Origin: Minisyncoccota bacterium | GTDB taxonomy: Bacteria; Patescibacteriota; Minisyncoccia; Phycocordibacterales; Phycocordibacteraceae | Length of the DNA: 20,516 nt | Reading direction: 5' to 3' | Assembly: GCA_028687085.1 (NCBI GenBank) | Contig: JAQUAU010000014.1 | Coordinates: 1-20,516, forward strand | In this document: piece by piece, positions 1-7,743 of the stretch | Layout: each line of letters begins with the position of its first letter | How positions within the stretch are numbered: position 1 is the first letter of the stretch | Made by a program: the position numbers and the translations under genes | The notes under the pieces: generated by a model | What the model was told of the DNA's origin: nothing | Database searches by the model: none | Seen by the model: the letters and a program-made list of their open reading frames with translations, nothing else

Positions 1-53
1 AAATATTTATTCTTCATATCCTTTGTATTCGCTCCACCTCTGTTTAGCGAGTG

Positions 54-85
54 CAAAAGTAGCCCCTTTATCTTCACCCTCCAAA
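54..85 (-). promoter_or_regulatory. Bacteroidetes-type promoter, leftward
   Basis: On the minus strand, TTTG (85-82) is followed by a 20-nt gap and then TACTTTTG (61-54). This matches the Bacteroidetes consensus TTTG, 19-21 nt, TAnnTTTG. Transcription would begin a few bases to the left and serve a gene outside the window. The match is seen directly; activity is inferred. Confidence 0.6.
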
Positions 86-229
86 TATTTTTAACCCATT
101 TTTATGTTAAAAAACATAACAAGCTGACCAAAAGGGGGTGTAAATGATATATTTTTTGAAGTGTAAAAGTAGATTTATTTAAAAGCGCCTATTTCTCGTC
201 CTTTTTCTTTCTTTTCATATTCAATTTAT

Positions 230-253
230 GTGCAATATTTTGTAATATTGCAC
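230..253. promoter_or_regulatory. Perfect 10-bp palindrome upstream of rpe
   Basis: GTGCAATATT (230-239), loop TTGT, AATATTGCAC (244-253). The arms are exactly complementary. It ends 54 nt before the rpe start, so it could be an operator or a hairpin in the 5' leader. It is not followed by a T-run, so it is unlikely to be an intrinsic terminator. Confidence 0.5.
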
Positions 254-307
254 GAAGAAATAGAAACTAAAGTTCATTATTAACAGAATTCACACATTAT
301 ATAGACT

Positions 308-970
308 ATGTCAGTAAATAGAAAAATACAAATTGCACCCTCTTTATTAGCAGCAAATTTTGGTAATTTGGAAAAAGATATTCAAATGCTAAATGAAAGT
401 GAAGCAGATTTCATTCACTTGGATATAATGGATGGTGTGTTTGTACCAAATATCTCGTTTGGATTTCCGGTGCTTGAGTTTGTAAATAAATTAAGTAAAA
501 AATCGTTGGACGCCCATTTGATGATTGTAGATCCAGGAAAATTTGTGAATGAGGTAAAAGCGATTGGTGCAGAAATCATGACCGTGCATTACGAAGCGTG
601 TCCCCATTTAGACCGAACAATTCATCAAATCAAAGAGGCTGGGATGAAAGCCGGGGTGAGTTTGAACCCACACACGCCCGTACATTTATTGGAGGAAGTG
701 ATCAATGATATCGATTTGCTGCTCATCATGTCGGTGAATCCCGGGTTTGGAAATCAGAAATTCATCCCATATTCTTTGGATAAAGTGAGGCAACTCAAAG
801 AGCTAATTGTGCGTAAAGGCGCAAAAACAGTTATCGAAGTGGACGGTGGTGTAAATCTGGAAATAGGAAAACTGCTTGTGGATGCTGGTGCCGATATCTT
901 AGTTGCAGGCAGTTTTGTTTTTAAATCAGCCGACCCAAAACAGACTATCTCCGCATTGAAAAATCTATAA
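308..970 (+). CDS. rpe: Ribulose-phosphate 3-epimerase
   Basis: A cytoplasmic TIM-barrel enzyme that interconverts D-ribulose 5-phosphate and D-xylulose 5-phosphate in the pentose phosphate pathway. The 220-aa length is usual for the family. Family signatures are visible: APSLLAANF at 10-18, HLDIMDG at 37-43 (metal ligand H37, catalytic D39), DAHLM at 68-72 (metal ligand H70), SVNPGFGNQKF at 142-152 (phosphate side), and EVDGG at 177-181 with the second catalytic aspartate D179. The ATG at 308 leaves a short natural lead before the first strand. Ten bases separate its stop from the next gene, so it is probably co-transcribed with the ComEC gene. A perfect palindrome upstream may be regulatory. 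Identification is firm. Confidence 0.96.
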   Translation: MSVNRKIQIAPSLLAANFGNLEKDIQMLNESEADFIHLDIMDGVFVPNISFGFPVLEFVNKLSKKSLDAHLMIVDPGKFVNEVKAIGAEIMTVHYEACPHLDRTIHQIKEAGMKAGVSLNPHTPVHLLEEVINDIDLLLIMSVNPGFGNQKFIPYSLDKVRQLKELIVRKGAKTVIEVDGGVNLEIGKLLVDAGADILVAGSFVFKSADPKQTISALKNL

Positions 971-980
971 CTAACCCACA

Positions 981-2945
981 ATGAAATTGCCCACCATTCA
1001 TCAGATGCCTTTTCTAAGGTTTCTCCTTCCGATGATGGTGGGCATTCTTTTGTATAATTATGACCAATCACTTTGGCTGGTTGGCGCATCAATCACTTTT
1101 GCCATTTTTGGATTCATTATTTTCCAAATAACAAAGAAAGGAAAACAGGCTTATCAACTTCGGTATCTATTCGGAGTGAGCCTATCTTTGCTATTCGTTT
1201 CAGTTGGATTTCTTTCTACCTTTTATCATACCAGAGAATCATCTTATGAATTCGCAACGGGAAAGCACTTTTATTCGGCCGAGATTAAATCTGTTCCGGA
1301 TGAAAAAGAGCGAAGCATTTATTGTCAATTAAAGGTGACGAACCAAGATTCCATCCAGAATTTTTCTCAAAATAAAAAAATCATCGCCTATTTTCATAAA
1401 GAAGAAGTAAGCCTCAACCTAAAACAGGGAGATCGGCTCATAATTTATATCGAGCCTCAACCATTGATTAATGCAAACCGACCTGGTGGTTTTGATTTTG
1501 CCACCTATATGCAACGACAAGGATTTTCGGCAACGGCATACGTAGATTCTGCAAGCTGGAAAAAGATGAACCTTGCCCGATCCTTCAATTTGCAATACCT
1601 TGCCACCGATTTACGGGAGAAAATTCTCGTCCTATTCAGATCCTTTCACTTCAACGAGAATGAATTTGCACTCTTAAGCGGTATCACGATCGGCTATCAG
1701 GATGCGTTGAGTATGGAGCAGAAAACCAATTTCAGTGCAGTTGGGTTATCGCATTTGATGGCGGTAAGTGGAATGCAGACTGCCATGATTTTTGCCATGG
1801 TGTGGTTTCTGATGGGATTTATACCTAAAAACTCCCGATTTTACAGACTCAAGTATCTGGTGGTTATTCTCGTTTTGTGGATATTTACCTTTGTAACCGG
1901 ACTCTCAGCATCGGTGGTGAGAGCGAGCATAATGCTTACCGTATTGATGGCGGGTGGATTATTTGGCAAAAAAACCATTACGATGAATTCTTTAGTCTTC
2001 GCCGCTTTTTGCTTATTGCTGATAAATCCGTATTCGCTTTACGACATTGGATTTCAGCTAAGTTTTCTAGCGGTTTTATCCATATTGATGGCGCAGGATA
2101 TTCTCAAGAATCGGTTCGATCATCTTCCCAAGATTTCACGCTATTTTGCAGAATTATCAACCATGACATTGGCAGCACAGTTGGGAACATCGCCATTGAG
2201 CATCTTCTATTTCCATCAGTTTCCGCTTCTTTTTCTGATTGTGAATCTGATCATTTTACCATTCAATGGCATTCTTGTTTATCTGGCCTGTTTGTGTACT
2301 TTTCTGGCTTCGGTGCATATTCCTCATCTTTGGTTCGACAAAATATTGCAGTTTATGCTTCACTCACTTGATTATACTACCGCTTCATTCGCCAAAGTAC
2401 CATTTTCGCAAATCAAGAATCTCAATCCAAATTCAACAGAAATTGTATTATTCTATCTCTTCTTAGGGGCAATGCTTTTGTTTATCTATCAAAAGAAATT
2501 CAGATTTGTAATTTACGGCATTGGCATTATTCTTTGCATCGAATCTTCGATGATTTACCAGAAATGGGGAGAGCGAAACATTAGCCAACTAATGATCTAT
2601 AATCAATTTGGCAAAAATGTGGTAGAATTTCAGAAGAATGGAAAGAATCTTCTTCTGGGATCGGAGTCGAATCTCTTTATATGGGAAGGAAAACGGATTG
2701 CTCGGTTAGATCAGGATATTCGCTTTATCACCAGTGAAAAGCGATTGAATTGTCACTACCTGATTCTAACGAAAGGGTTTAAAGGAAATCTGGATCGCCT
2801 GAATGCATTGTATCAATACAGCGAGATTATTATCGATGTTTCATTAAGCAAATATTACAGAAACAATTTAGTGAAGGAGCTCAGAGCAGAGGGTATTGGT
2901 TATTTTGACATGAATGAGAAGGGTGCTTTTCTGGCTTCGAAATAG
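981..2945 (+). CDS. comEC: ComEC/Rec2-family DNA-uptake membrane protein
   Basis: A polytopic inner-membrane protein of the ComEC/Rec2 family, which forms the channel carrying single-stranded DNA into the cytoplasm during transformation. It has 654 aa. The N-terminus has several hydrophobic helices (about 10-80), followed by a soluble DUF4131-like region (about 90-190, with the NRPGGFDFATYM motif) and the competence domain. The core competence signature GLSHLMAVSGMQ lies near 255-266 and is followed by many membrane helices. The C-terminal soluble part (about 530-654) resembles a degenerate metallo-beta-lactamase-like tail, but I see no HxHxDH motif, and the protein is shorter than Bacillus-type ComEC. 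It follows rpe by 10 nt and converges with thiN, with only 3 nt between the stops. Whether the host is naturally transformable cannot be told from here. Confidence 0.9.
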   Translation: MKLPTIHQMPFLRFLLPMMVGILLYNYDQSLWLVGASITFAIFGFIIFQITKKGKQAYQLRYLFGVSLSLLFVSVGFLSTFYHTRESSYEFATGKHFYSAEIKSVPDEKERSIYCQLKVTNQDSIQNFSQNKKIIAYFHKEEVSLNLKQGDRLIIYIEPQPLINANRPGGFDFATYMQRQGFSATAYVDSASWKKMNLARSFNLQYLATDLREKILVLFRSFHFNENEFALLSGITIGYQDALSMEQKTNFSAVGLSHLMAVSGMQTAMIFAMVWFLMGFIPKNSRFYRLKYLVVILVLWIFTFVTGLSASVVRASIMLTVLMAGGLFGKKTITMNSLVFAAFCLLLINPYSLYDIGFQLSFLAVLSILMAQDILKNRFDHLPKISRYFAELSTMTLAAQLGTSPLSIFYFHQFPLLFLIVNLIILPFNGILVYLACLCTFLASVHIPHLWFDKILQFMLHSLDYTTASFAKVPFSQIKNLNPNSTEIVLFYLFLGAMLLFIYQKKFRFVIYGIGIILCIESSMIYQKWGERNISQLMIYNQFGKNVVEFQKNGKNLLLGSESNLFIWEGKRIARLDQDIRFITSEKRLNCHYLILTKGFKGNLDRLNALYQYSEIIIDVSLSKYYRNNLVKELRAEGIGYFDMNEKGAFLASK

Positions 2946-2948
2946 AAA

Positions 2949-3581
2949 TCAAAAAGCTTGATAGACAATAATTTTACCAGCATTGTGCAGTTTAATGGCG
3001 AAATGTGTGCCCAATGCTTCATTTAATGTACCTTCCCACCAAGAAGATAAGGAGCAATTTTCTATGGGATATTTGAGTCCTTCCACTGAAATCAGTGTTT
3101 CTGGTGTTAACGAAAAGAGTGAAATCTGTTGACCGGGAACAGAATCGAAACCGGTAGTTTGTACGATGGCGGTGAAAACGCCCCAATCTGAGATCATCTT
3201 TATCCCCTCCACCTTATTAATATAGAGATGTAATAACGCAATATTTCCCAAGGTATGATCCTCGCGCAACCCTGTTGCACCTACTATGAGCAATTTCTTA
3301 AATCCTTTCGTCAGGCAAAATTCGACAGATTTGGTTAAATCGTTAGAGTTCTGATCGGGACGGTATACCATTTTTTCGGGAAATCTGGTTTTCAATTCCA
3401 TGGGAGTGCTATCTAAATCACCTACCACGAAATCGGGAATTCGCCCAAAATCCAGGAGTTTTTGGGATGCGCCGTCGCAACAAACGACTACGTTACTTTT
3501 CGTAATCAGTTCGCGAATCTCTTTTCTGTGAGGGAAAAGACCGTCGGCTAAAATTATTGCATCAAAATCGGGATTGAACAT
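2949..3581 (-). CDS. thiN: Thiamine pyrophosphokinase
   Basis: Transfers pyrophosphate from ATP to thiamine to make TPP, completing salvage of imported thiamine in the cytoplasm. It has 210 aa, the usual bacterial length. Motifs typical of the family are CCDGA near 34-38, VVGDLDS near 52-58 (metal and ATP site), DQNSNDLTKS near 76-85, a GATGLREDHTLGN segment near 101-113, and a C-terminal beta domain with SLFSL. It is the third gene of a leftward group after the receptor and the PnuT carrier. This is the layout described for Bacteroidetes as omr1-pnuT-tnr3. A 279-nt gap with a palindromic element separates it from pnuT, so it may be weakly coupled or have its own promoter. Confidence 0.93.
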   Translation of the reverse strand: MFNPDFDAIILADGLFPHRKEIRELITKSNVVVCCDGASQKLLDFGRIPDFVVGDLDSTPMELKTRFPEKMVYRPDQNSNDLTKSVEFCLTKGFKKLLIVGATGLREDHTLGNIALLHLYINKVEGIKMISDWGVFTAIVQTTGFDSVPGQQISLFSLTPETLISVEGLKYPIENCSLSSWWEGTLNEALGTHFAIKLHNAGKIIVYQAF

Positions 3582-3860
3582 AATTTGGGTCCGCTGAAAA
3601 ACTCAGCCGCAAAAAAATTTATACTTGTACATTGATCATTCATTCCGCCTTCCGCGGGACTTACTTTTTTTCATGCAAAAAAAAGTAAGCAAAAAATGCT
3701 ACATCGAAAAGAACTCGCTCGTTCGCCCATAGGGCATTTGTTTGCTTTAAGTAAATTTGTTGATGGGCTACTCACTCGGCAGCTTTTCGATAGTCTGGTA
3801 TTTTTGTATGTCCCCGCTGGGACTATCGATCTTTTTATGGTGATATTCTTAAGAATGATA
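3582..3860. other. Non-coding gap with a nested palindromic element
   Basis: I see no gene in this 279-nt gap between thiN and pnuT. It contains a hairpin at 3660-3689 (arms CTTACTTTTTTT and AAAAAAAAGTAAG). It also contains a larger nested inverted repeat: ATCGAAAAG (3703-3711) pairs with CTTTTCGAT (3783-3791), and inside it GCCCAT (3725-3730) pairs with ATGGGC (3763-3768). The look is that of a dispersed intergenic repeat or a structured RNA, not plain spacer DNA. Confidence 0.45.
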
Positions 3861-4436
3861 CTATTTTTTTAAATCAATACGCTTAAACTTTTTCCATTTT
3901 AGATATCCGACCACAGACAAAATGCCGTAGCAAAGATAGAGTAAAGCGGTTGGTTTAAGATCCTTGTACATAAAAAGATAGACCGACAGACTGTTGACAA
4001 ACATCCAGATAAACCATTGCTCAATCATTTTACGTGTCAGCATCCATGTGGCCACAAAGCTCAATGTGGTGACAACCGAATCTCCAATCGGCACAGGAGA
4101 ATCGGTATATTTAATCAACACAAAGTAAATCAGTGAGAAAATAGCAACAGTTACGATAGAGAGTTTTACTGTCAATTTCCAGGTAAGAGTCGTGTATGAG
4201 TGGTGCGTTTCATCCTCCTTTGATAGTGATTTCCCTAACTTCCACATCCAAAATCCATACAGACTAATGACCACATAATAGAGATTCAGGAGTGCATCAG
4301 CATAGAATTTATTCTGAAAAAAGACAAGCACATAAACCAACGAACTCACCAAACCAACCACCCACATGGATGTTTTTTGCTGAATCTCAAGATAAAGATA
4401 GAGCAGTCCGGAGATAACTCCGAACCACTCTAACAT
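3861..4436 (-). CDS. pnuT: PnuT-like thiamine transporter (PnuC family)
   Basis: An inner-membrane facilitator of the PnuC family. In this operon context the substrate should be thiamine rather than nicotinamide riboside. I place the start at ATG 4436, giving 191 aa, because the family begins with a sequence like MLEWFGVISGLLYLYLEI. A start eight codons further upstream would translate part of a repeat element. Visible features are about seven hydrophobic helices and the conserved stretch with W..G..SS...Y...F....FYAD near residues 24-46, followed by YYV...LYGFWMW and a C-terminal lysine-rich tail. It follows the TonB receptor by 119 nt, filled by an inverted-repeat element, and shares its TPP riboswitch. 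Trapping of thiamine by pyrophosphorylation would be done by the thiN product. Confidence 0.88.
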   Translation of the reverse strand: MLEWFGVISGLLYLYLEIQQKTSMWVVGLVSSLVYVLVFFQNKFYADALLNLYYVVISLYGFWMWKLGKSLSKEDETHHSYTTLTWKLTVKLSIVTVAIFSLIYFVLIKYTDSPVPIGDSVVTTLSFVATWMLTRKMIEQWFIWMFVNSLSVYLFMYKDLKPTALLYLCYGILSVVGYLKWKKFKRIDLKK

Positions 4437-4444
4437 ATTGACCT

Positions 4445-4548
4445 CCCCAATCCCTCCCAAGGAGGGGCTTTAGCAATTGTCATTTTACAAACATTAATCG
4501 GCATAAACTACTTTAGTTAAAGCCCTTCCCTTTGGGGAGGGTTGGGTG
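4445..4548. repeat. Inverted-repeat (MITE/REP-like) element between receptor and pnuT
   Basis: A left arm (4445-4472, containing CCCTCCCAAGGAGGGGC) is roughly the reverse complement of a right arm (4518-4548, containing CCCTTCCCTTTGGGGAGGG). They flank about 45 nt of AT-rich sequence. Each arm also folds on itself. The G/C-run style is typical of dispersed palindromic repeats in Bacteroidetes genomes. It fills most of the gap between two operon genes. Confidence 0.55.
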
Positions 4549-4555
4549 GGATTGT

Positions 4556-6784
4556 TTAAAACTTAAACGAAAGATTCGCTAATACGTTTGTTCCGGCTTG
4601 AGGAAAATATCCATCCAACTGCTTGCGAACACCCTCTTCGTAATAGGAATAAACCCACGCATTGCTTTCGTATTTCGCATTGAAAATATTATTTACCAAC
4701 AGGCTCAGACCAATGGATTTGAAACCTTTTGGATTGAAAGTATAACCCAATCGAAGGTTGTTTACGAGATATTTGTTCAACATACGACTTTCGTTTCCAC
4801 TATTATCAATGTATTGTTTGCCAACAAAATTAGATTGCAAAGCAACATCTAATTTTTGATAATTCGCCGTAAAAATACTATTCGCCACTACATTTGGAGA
4901 AAAAGCGATGGGTGTTGTTTCCAATTGGGTAGTAACTTGTGCTGGCCAGTTGGTCCAATCATCCACAAATTCCGTGAAATTTTTGATTTCATTTTTGCTA
5001 AACGTAACGTTTCCATCCCATTTCAACCAATTGGTAAATTTCACACCAGCCATCAATTCCACACCTGCACGGTAACTTTCTGGAATATTGGTGGTCAATG
5101 CTTCACCTACATCGTTGATTTTTCCAGTTAGAATCAATTGGTTTATATAATTCATAAAATAGAGATTTGCTCCAACGGTGAACGTCTCATTAGCGAATGT
5201 ATAGCCCGCTTCGTAATCGACCAATTGCTCCGAAGTTGGAGTCTGGCTATTCACTGCATCGGTATAATTCGAGCGAGTTGGTTCGCGGTGACCAACAGCT
5301 ACAGAAGCATACGCTTGACTATTTTTGTTTATCTGATAAAAAAGACCTGCTTTGGGATTGAAGAAATTGAATGTTTTATGAATATCCAACGTCTGCATAC
5401 CCATTGTATTCCAATCAAATTTATCATTCAACCCTTTGATGGTGTAGTCGATGTAACGGTACTGCAAATCGGCATACGCACTCAATCCTCCTATAATTTG
5501 ATAGGTGACTTTCGTATAAATATTGGCATCCACTTTATCGCCTTTGCTGCGATAATACTCTTGGCCATAGGTATAATTAGGATCGACTACAAAATAGTCT
5601 TTCACCCACATATTTTTACCAAAACTGTTTCCTACATAACGATTTGCACCACCTCCAATGGTTGCAGACAACTGATCGTTTTTGTAATTAAGCGAGAATA
5701 CAACGCCGCCAAAGTCATTATCCAACCATTTTTGTTGAATTCGGTCTCTTATGGAAATTGTATTACCATTATAATCGAATGATTTTAATCCATAATTCTC
5801 CAATGCTTTACCATTATTGGCTTCTGACGTAGAATCTTTGTACTCTTCGTAATACCCAAATCCTTTGGTATAGTGCAGCGCTGCATTCAAATTGAGATTC
5901 GGATTAAACACGTGCGTCAGAATCAATTGGAAATGGTTTTGCGTATAATTATCGGTTTGGTTATCGTAGAACTTACCATTACCCATATCGCCAGCTGGAT
6001 TGTAGGTGCGATTAGTATTCAACGAATCTTTGGGTGCTCCATACCAAGCGTGGTATGTCTTTTCTTTCCCACCAAATGCGATCAGTTTGACCACGGTGCT
6101 ACCACTAAAATAGCCTCCTTGCATAAAATAGGAGTGTAAATCGGAAGTAGCGCGATCTACAAATCCATCGGAATGGATGTTTGAAAGGCGCGCATCGAAT
6201 GCCCAGTGGTTGTTGATCAGCCCCGAGCCAACTTTGAAGGTCGCTTTGGAGGTATTGAACGAACCATAAGAGCCGTTTACCTCAGCATACGATTTTGCCG
6301 AAATATTTTCGGTTTTCATATTCAATGTAGCACCAAAAGCGCCTGCACCATTGGTTGATGAACCTACCCCGCGCTGAATCTGCAAATCTTCTACCGAAGA
6401 GGCAAAATCGGGCATATTTACCCAATACACTCCGTGCGATTCTGAGTCGTTAAGCGGAATGCCGTTGGTGGTGACATTCACCCGCGAGGCATCGGAACCA
6501 CGCACCCGAAATCCGGTGTAACCCACACCAGTACCAGCATCGGAGGTTGCAACCAACGAAGGAGTTAACGACAACAGGAACGGAATGTCCTGACCAAAAT
6601 TTTGTTTTTTAATTTCGCTTTTACTGACGGTAGAATAAGCCATCGGCGTTTTCCCCGTTGCGCGAGTAGAAACCACTTGCACCTCCTGGAGGCGCACCAT
6701 GCGAAGCGTGTCTTGCTTTTGTTGAGCAAAGGATGAGAAACCAGCAAACAACATGCTGGAGAGTAAAATAATTTCCTTTTTCAT
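4556..6784 (-). CDS. TonB-dependent receptor, probable thiamine uptake (Omr1-like)
   Basis: A 742-aa outer-membrane beta-barrel receptor that imports substrate using TonB energy. The N-terminus is a clear signal peptide (MKKEIILLSSMLFAGFSSFA, cut near 20-21). It is followed by a TonB-box-like EVQVVSTRA (about 34-42) and a plug domain to about residue 160, with FRVRGSDASRVNVTTNGIPLN in the usual place. The rest is barrel, ending in the aromatic C-terminus SFKF required for outer-membrane assembly. There is no carboxypeptidase-like N-terminal extension and no SusD partner, so it is not a glycan-uptake receptor. The TPP riboswitch in its leader and the downstream pnuT and thiN genes point to thiamine or a thiamine precursor as substrate. 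The substrate is inferred from context; the receptor family is certain. Confidence 0.93.
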   Translation of the reverse strand: MKKEIILLSSMLFAGFSSFAQQKQDTLRMVRLQEVQVVSTRATGKTPMAYSTVSKSEIKKQNFGQDIPFLLSLTPSLVATSDAGTGVGYTGFRVRGSDASRVNVTTNGIPLNDSESHGVYWVNMPDFASSVEDLQIQRGVGSSTNGAGAFGATLNMKTENISAKSYAEVNGSYGSFNTSKATFKVGSGLINNHWAFDARLSNIHSDGFVDRATSDLHSYFMQGGYFSGSTVVKLIAFGGKEKTYHAWYGAPKDSLNTNRTYNPAGDMGNGKFYDNQTDNYTQNHFQLILTHVFNPNLNLNAALHYTKGFGYYEEYKDSTSEANNGKALENYGLKSFDYNGNTISIRDRIQQKWLDNDFGGVVFSLNYKNDQLSATIGGGANRYVGNSFGKNMWVKDYFVVDPNYTYGQEYYRSKGDKVDANIYTKVTYQIIGGLSAYADLQYRYIDYTIKGLNDKFDWNTMGMQTLDIHKTFNFFNPKAGLFYQINKNSQAYASVAVGHREPTRSNYTDAVNSQTPTSEQLVDYEAGYTFANETFTVGANLYFMNYINQLILTGKINDVGEALTTNIPESYRAGVELMAGVKFTNWLKWDGNVTFSKNEIKNFTEFVDDWTNWPAQVTTQLETTPIAFSPNVVANSIFTANYQKLDVALQSNFVGKQYIDNSGNESRMLNKYLVNNLRLGYTFNPKGFKSIGLSLLVNNIFNAKYESNAWVYSYYEEGVRKQLDGYFPQAGTNVLANLSFKF

Positions 6785-6899
6785 TTAATTTTAATGATTA
6801 AGATTCTGAGAATCTAAAAGATAGAATCACAGAAAACAGTTAAATAAAAAAGGGGTTTTTGATAAAGAGAAGAATACCAGAAAGGTCGTGCACTACCGT

Positions 6900-6985
6900 T
6901 TCTTGTTCCCTGCGACGGCATTATCCGCATCAGGTTCAATGGGTATAGTCTCAGCCTGACTATTGTCAAGCACCCCTAAGATTAC
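6900..6985 (-). ncRNA. TPP (THI-box) riboswitch
   Basis: On the minus strand the conserved THI-box blocks occur in order: AGGGGTGC (6977-6970), GGCTGAGA, ACCC, GAACCTGAT, GGATAATGCC and GCAGGGA (ending at 6907). It lies about 115 nt before the receptor start and should lower expression of the thiamine operon when TPP is plentiful. Downstream is a stretch AAAAACCCC followed by TTTTTT (around 6860-6845) that could belong to the expression platform. I could not settle whether control is at termination or translation. Confidence 0.95.
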
Positions 6986-6989
6986 AGCG

Positions 6990-7022
6990 CAAAGATAGTG
7001 AAAAAGTTAGAAACTTTCCAAA
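6990..7022 (-). promoter_or_regulatory. Promoter of the thiamine operon
   Basis: On the minus strand, TTTG (7022-7019), a 21-nt gap, then TATCTTTG (6997-6990) matches the Bacteroidetes promoter consensus. The start point would fall at about 6987-6984, exactly at the 5' edge of the riboswitch, which supports the call. Confidence 0.75.
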
Positions 7023-7036
7023 TAGTGGCAGAATTT

Positions 7037-7064
7037 GAAAAACAAAAGGCGAGTTGCCCCGCCT
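7037..7064 (-). terminator. Intrinsic terminator of tracrRNA
   Basis: Minus-strand stem AGGCG/CGCCT with inner G/C pairs, followed by TTTTGTTTTT. It lies only 15 nt upstream of the promoter that drives the thiamine operon, so it also insulates that operon from tracrRNA transcription. Confidence 0.85.
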
Positions 7065-7117
7065 TAAATGTTTTCACAACGGAATAATCCTTATTGTGAT
7101 TTGCTTCAAAAATTATA
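7037..7117 (-). ncRNA. tracrRNA
   Basis: The trans-activating RNA that pairs with crRNA repeats and loads Cas9. On the minus strand, the segment from 7117 to about 7092 is an anti-repeat that can pair along about 24 bp with the repeat RNA, which begins GUUGUGAUUUGC, with one or two bulges and a G-U pair at the end. Next comes the small hairpin GGATTATTCC (7090-7081), then GTTGTGAAAACATTT. A terminator hairpin follows, AGGCG, GGGCAACT, CGCCT (7064-7047), ending in TTTTGTTTTT. This order (anti-repeat, nexus-like hairpin, terminator) is that of type II-C tracrRNAs in this phylum. The start point is inferred from a -7 box at 7128-7121. It diverges from the cas genes. Confidence 0.92.
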
Positions 7118-7120
7118 CTG

Positions 7121-7148
7121 CAAATATATATAAATATTTTATTGCAAA
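7121..7148 (-). promoter_or_regulatory. Probable tracrRNA promoter
   Basis: On the minus strand a perfect -7 box TATATTTG (7128-7121) would place the start at about 7118-7115, the beginning of the best anti-repeat pairing. An upstream TTTG (7148-7145) is present, but the 16-nt gap is shorter than the usual 19-21. TACATTTG (7152-7145) is a second possible -7 box. Confidence 0.5.
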
Positions 7149-7221
7149 TGTATTATTGTGAAAAAATATTTATATACATTTACATTTAAATAAAAAAATT
7201 GACTAATAGTATTTAATTGAC

Positions 7222-7731
7222 ATGAATAGAGGAACTTTCATAAAAATCATAGGAGCTGGAGCAGGAAGTTTACTCCTATCGGGGATAGACCTAAATGCAG
7301 AAAGTTTAAAATACGATCTGAAGCAAATAAAGATATACGATAACTATGTAAGAGGGGTCAATTTCAGAAAAAGAGATTTCTTACTAGCGAATTTAAATGT
7401 AAATGATATTTTACAGCTCTGTCGCGAATCTGACAATATATATGATCAATTTGCGATAAAAGTAATGAAGGGTAATAAATTCTTAGGCTACATTCCTGCA
7501 TTCGAAAATATTACACTTGCAATGCTGATGGATCAAGGGGTAAAATTAGAAGCGAGTGTAAGTAAACTTAACAATATTACAGATAGTGAAAAATACCTTG
7601 ACAACGTATTTTCAGTACAAGTTTTTGCCAAACTACTAGTGCCTTATCGTCATTTGGAGACAACCGACCTTCAAACAAAGCGTGCTGACGATGCGCACGA
7701 CATCTACAGACAAGGAAATAAAATTAAATAA
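7222..7731 (+). CDS. HIRAN-domain protein, first gene of the cas9 operon
   Basis: A 169-aa protein whose middle (about 38-120) matches the HIRAN fold, known from HLTF and Rad5 as a module that binds DNA 3' ends or stalled-fork structures. Visible hallmarks are RGVNFRKRDFLLANL, then LQLCRESDNIYDQFAIKVM and FLGYIPAFE, i.e. the family's R-E-x(2)-N-x-Y-D-x(2)-A-I-x-V then G-Y-I-P pattern. The first 25 residues (MNRGTFIKIIGAGAGSLLLS) look like an exported-protein signal of Tat style, but with only one arginine. The product could therefore be periplasmic or membrane-attached, or the signal could be dead. It stops 12 nt before cas9 and starts about 100 nt from the divergent tracrRNA, so co-transcription with cas9 is likely. 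Weak -7-like boxes TACATTTA occur at 7175 and 7181. Its role in CRISPR is unknown. Confidence 0.8.
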   Translation: MNRGTFIKIIGAGAGSLLLSGIDLNAESLKYDLKQIKIYDNYVRGVNFRKRDFLLANLNVNDILQLCRESDNIYDQFAIKVMKGNKFLGYIPAFENITLAMLMDQGVKLEASVSKLNNITDSEKYLDNVFSVQVFAKLLVPYRHLETTDLQTKRADDAHDIYRQGNKIK

Positions 7732-7743
7732 AGAAATAATACT

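Larger units (their letters stand above)
1..307. other. Intergenic region before rpe
   Basis: I see no gene here. The stretch is AT-rich. It holds a promoter pointing left, out of the window (described separately), and a perfect palindrome at 230-253 upstream of rpe. A second, imperfect minus-strand -7-like box (TACTTTTA) lies near 164-171. I found no clear plus-strand TAnnTTTG box for rpe. Confidence 0.6.

Noticed and set aside
2946..2961. Terminator between comEC and thiN (ATCAA...TTGAT)
   Set aside because: The stem is only 5 bp and has no T-run. It overlaps the thiN stop.
4437..4460. pnuT start eight codons further upstream
   Set aside because: It would encode part of the inverted-repeat element. 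The family N-terminus begins at the internal ATG.
4598..6139. Plus-strand open frames opposite the TonB receptor
   Set aside because: They are shadows of a well-supported receptor gene and show no recognisable domains.
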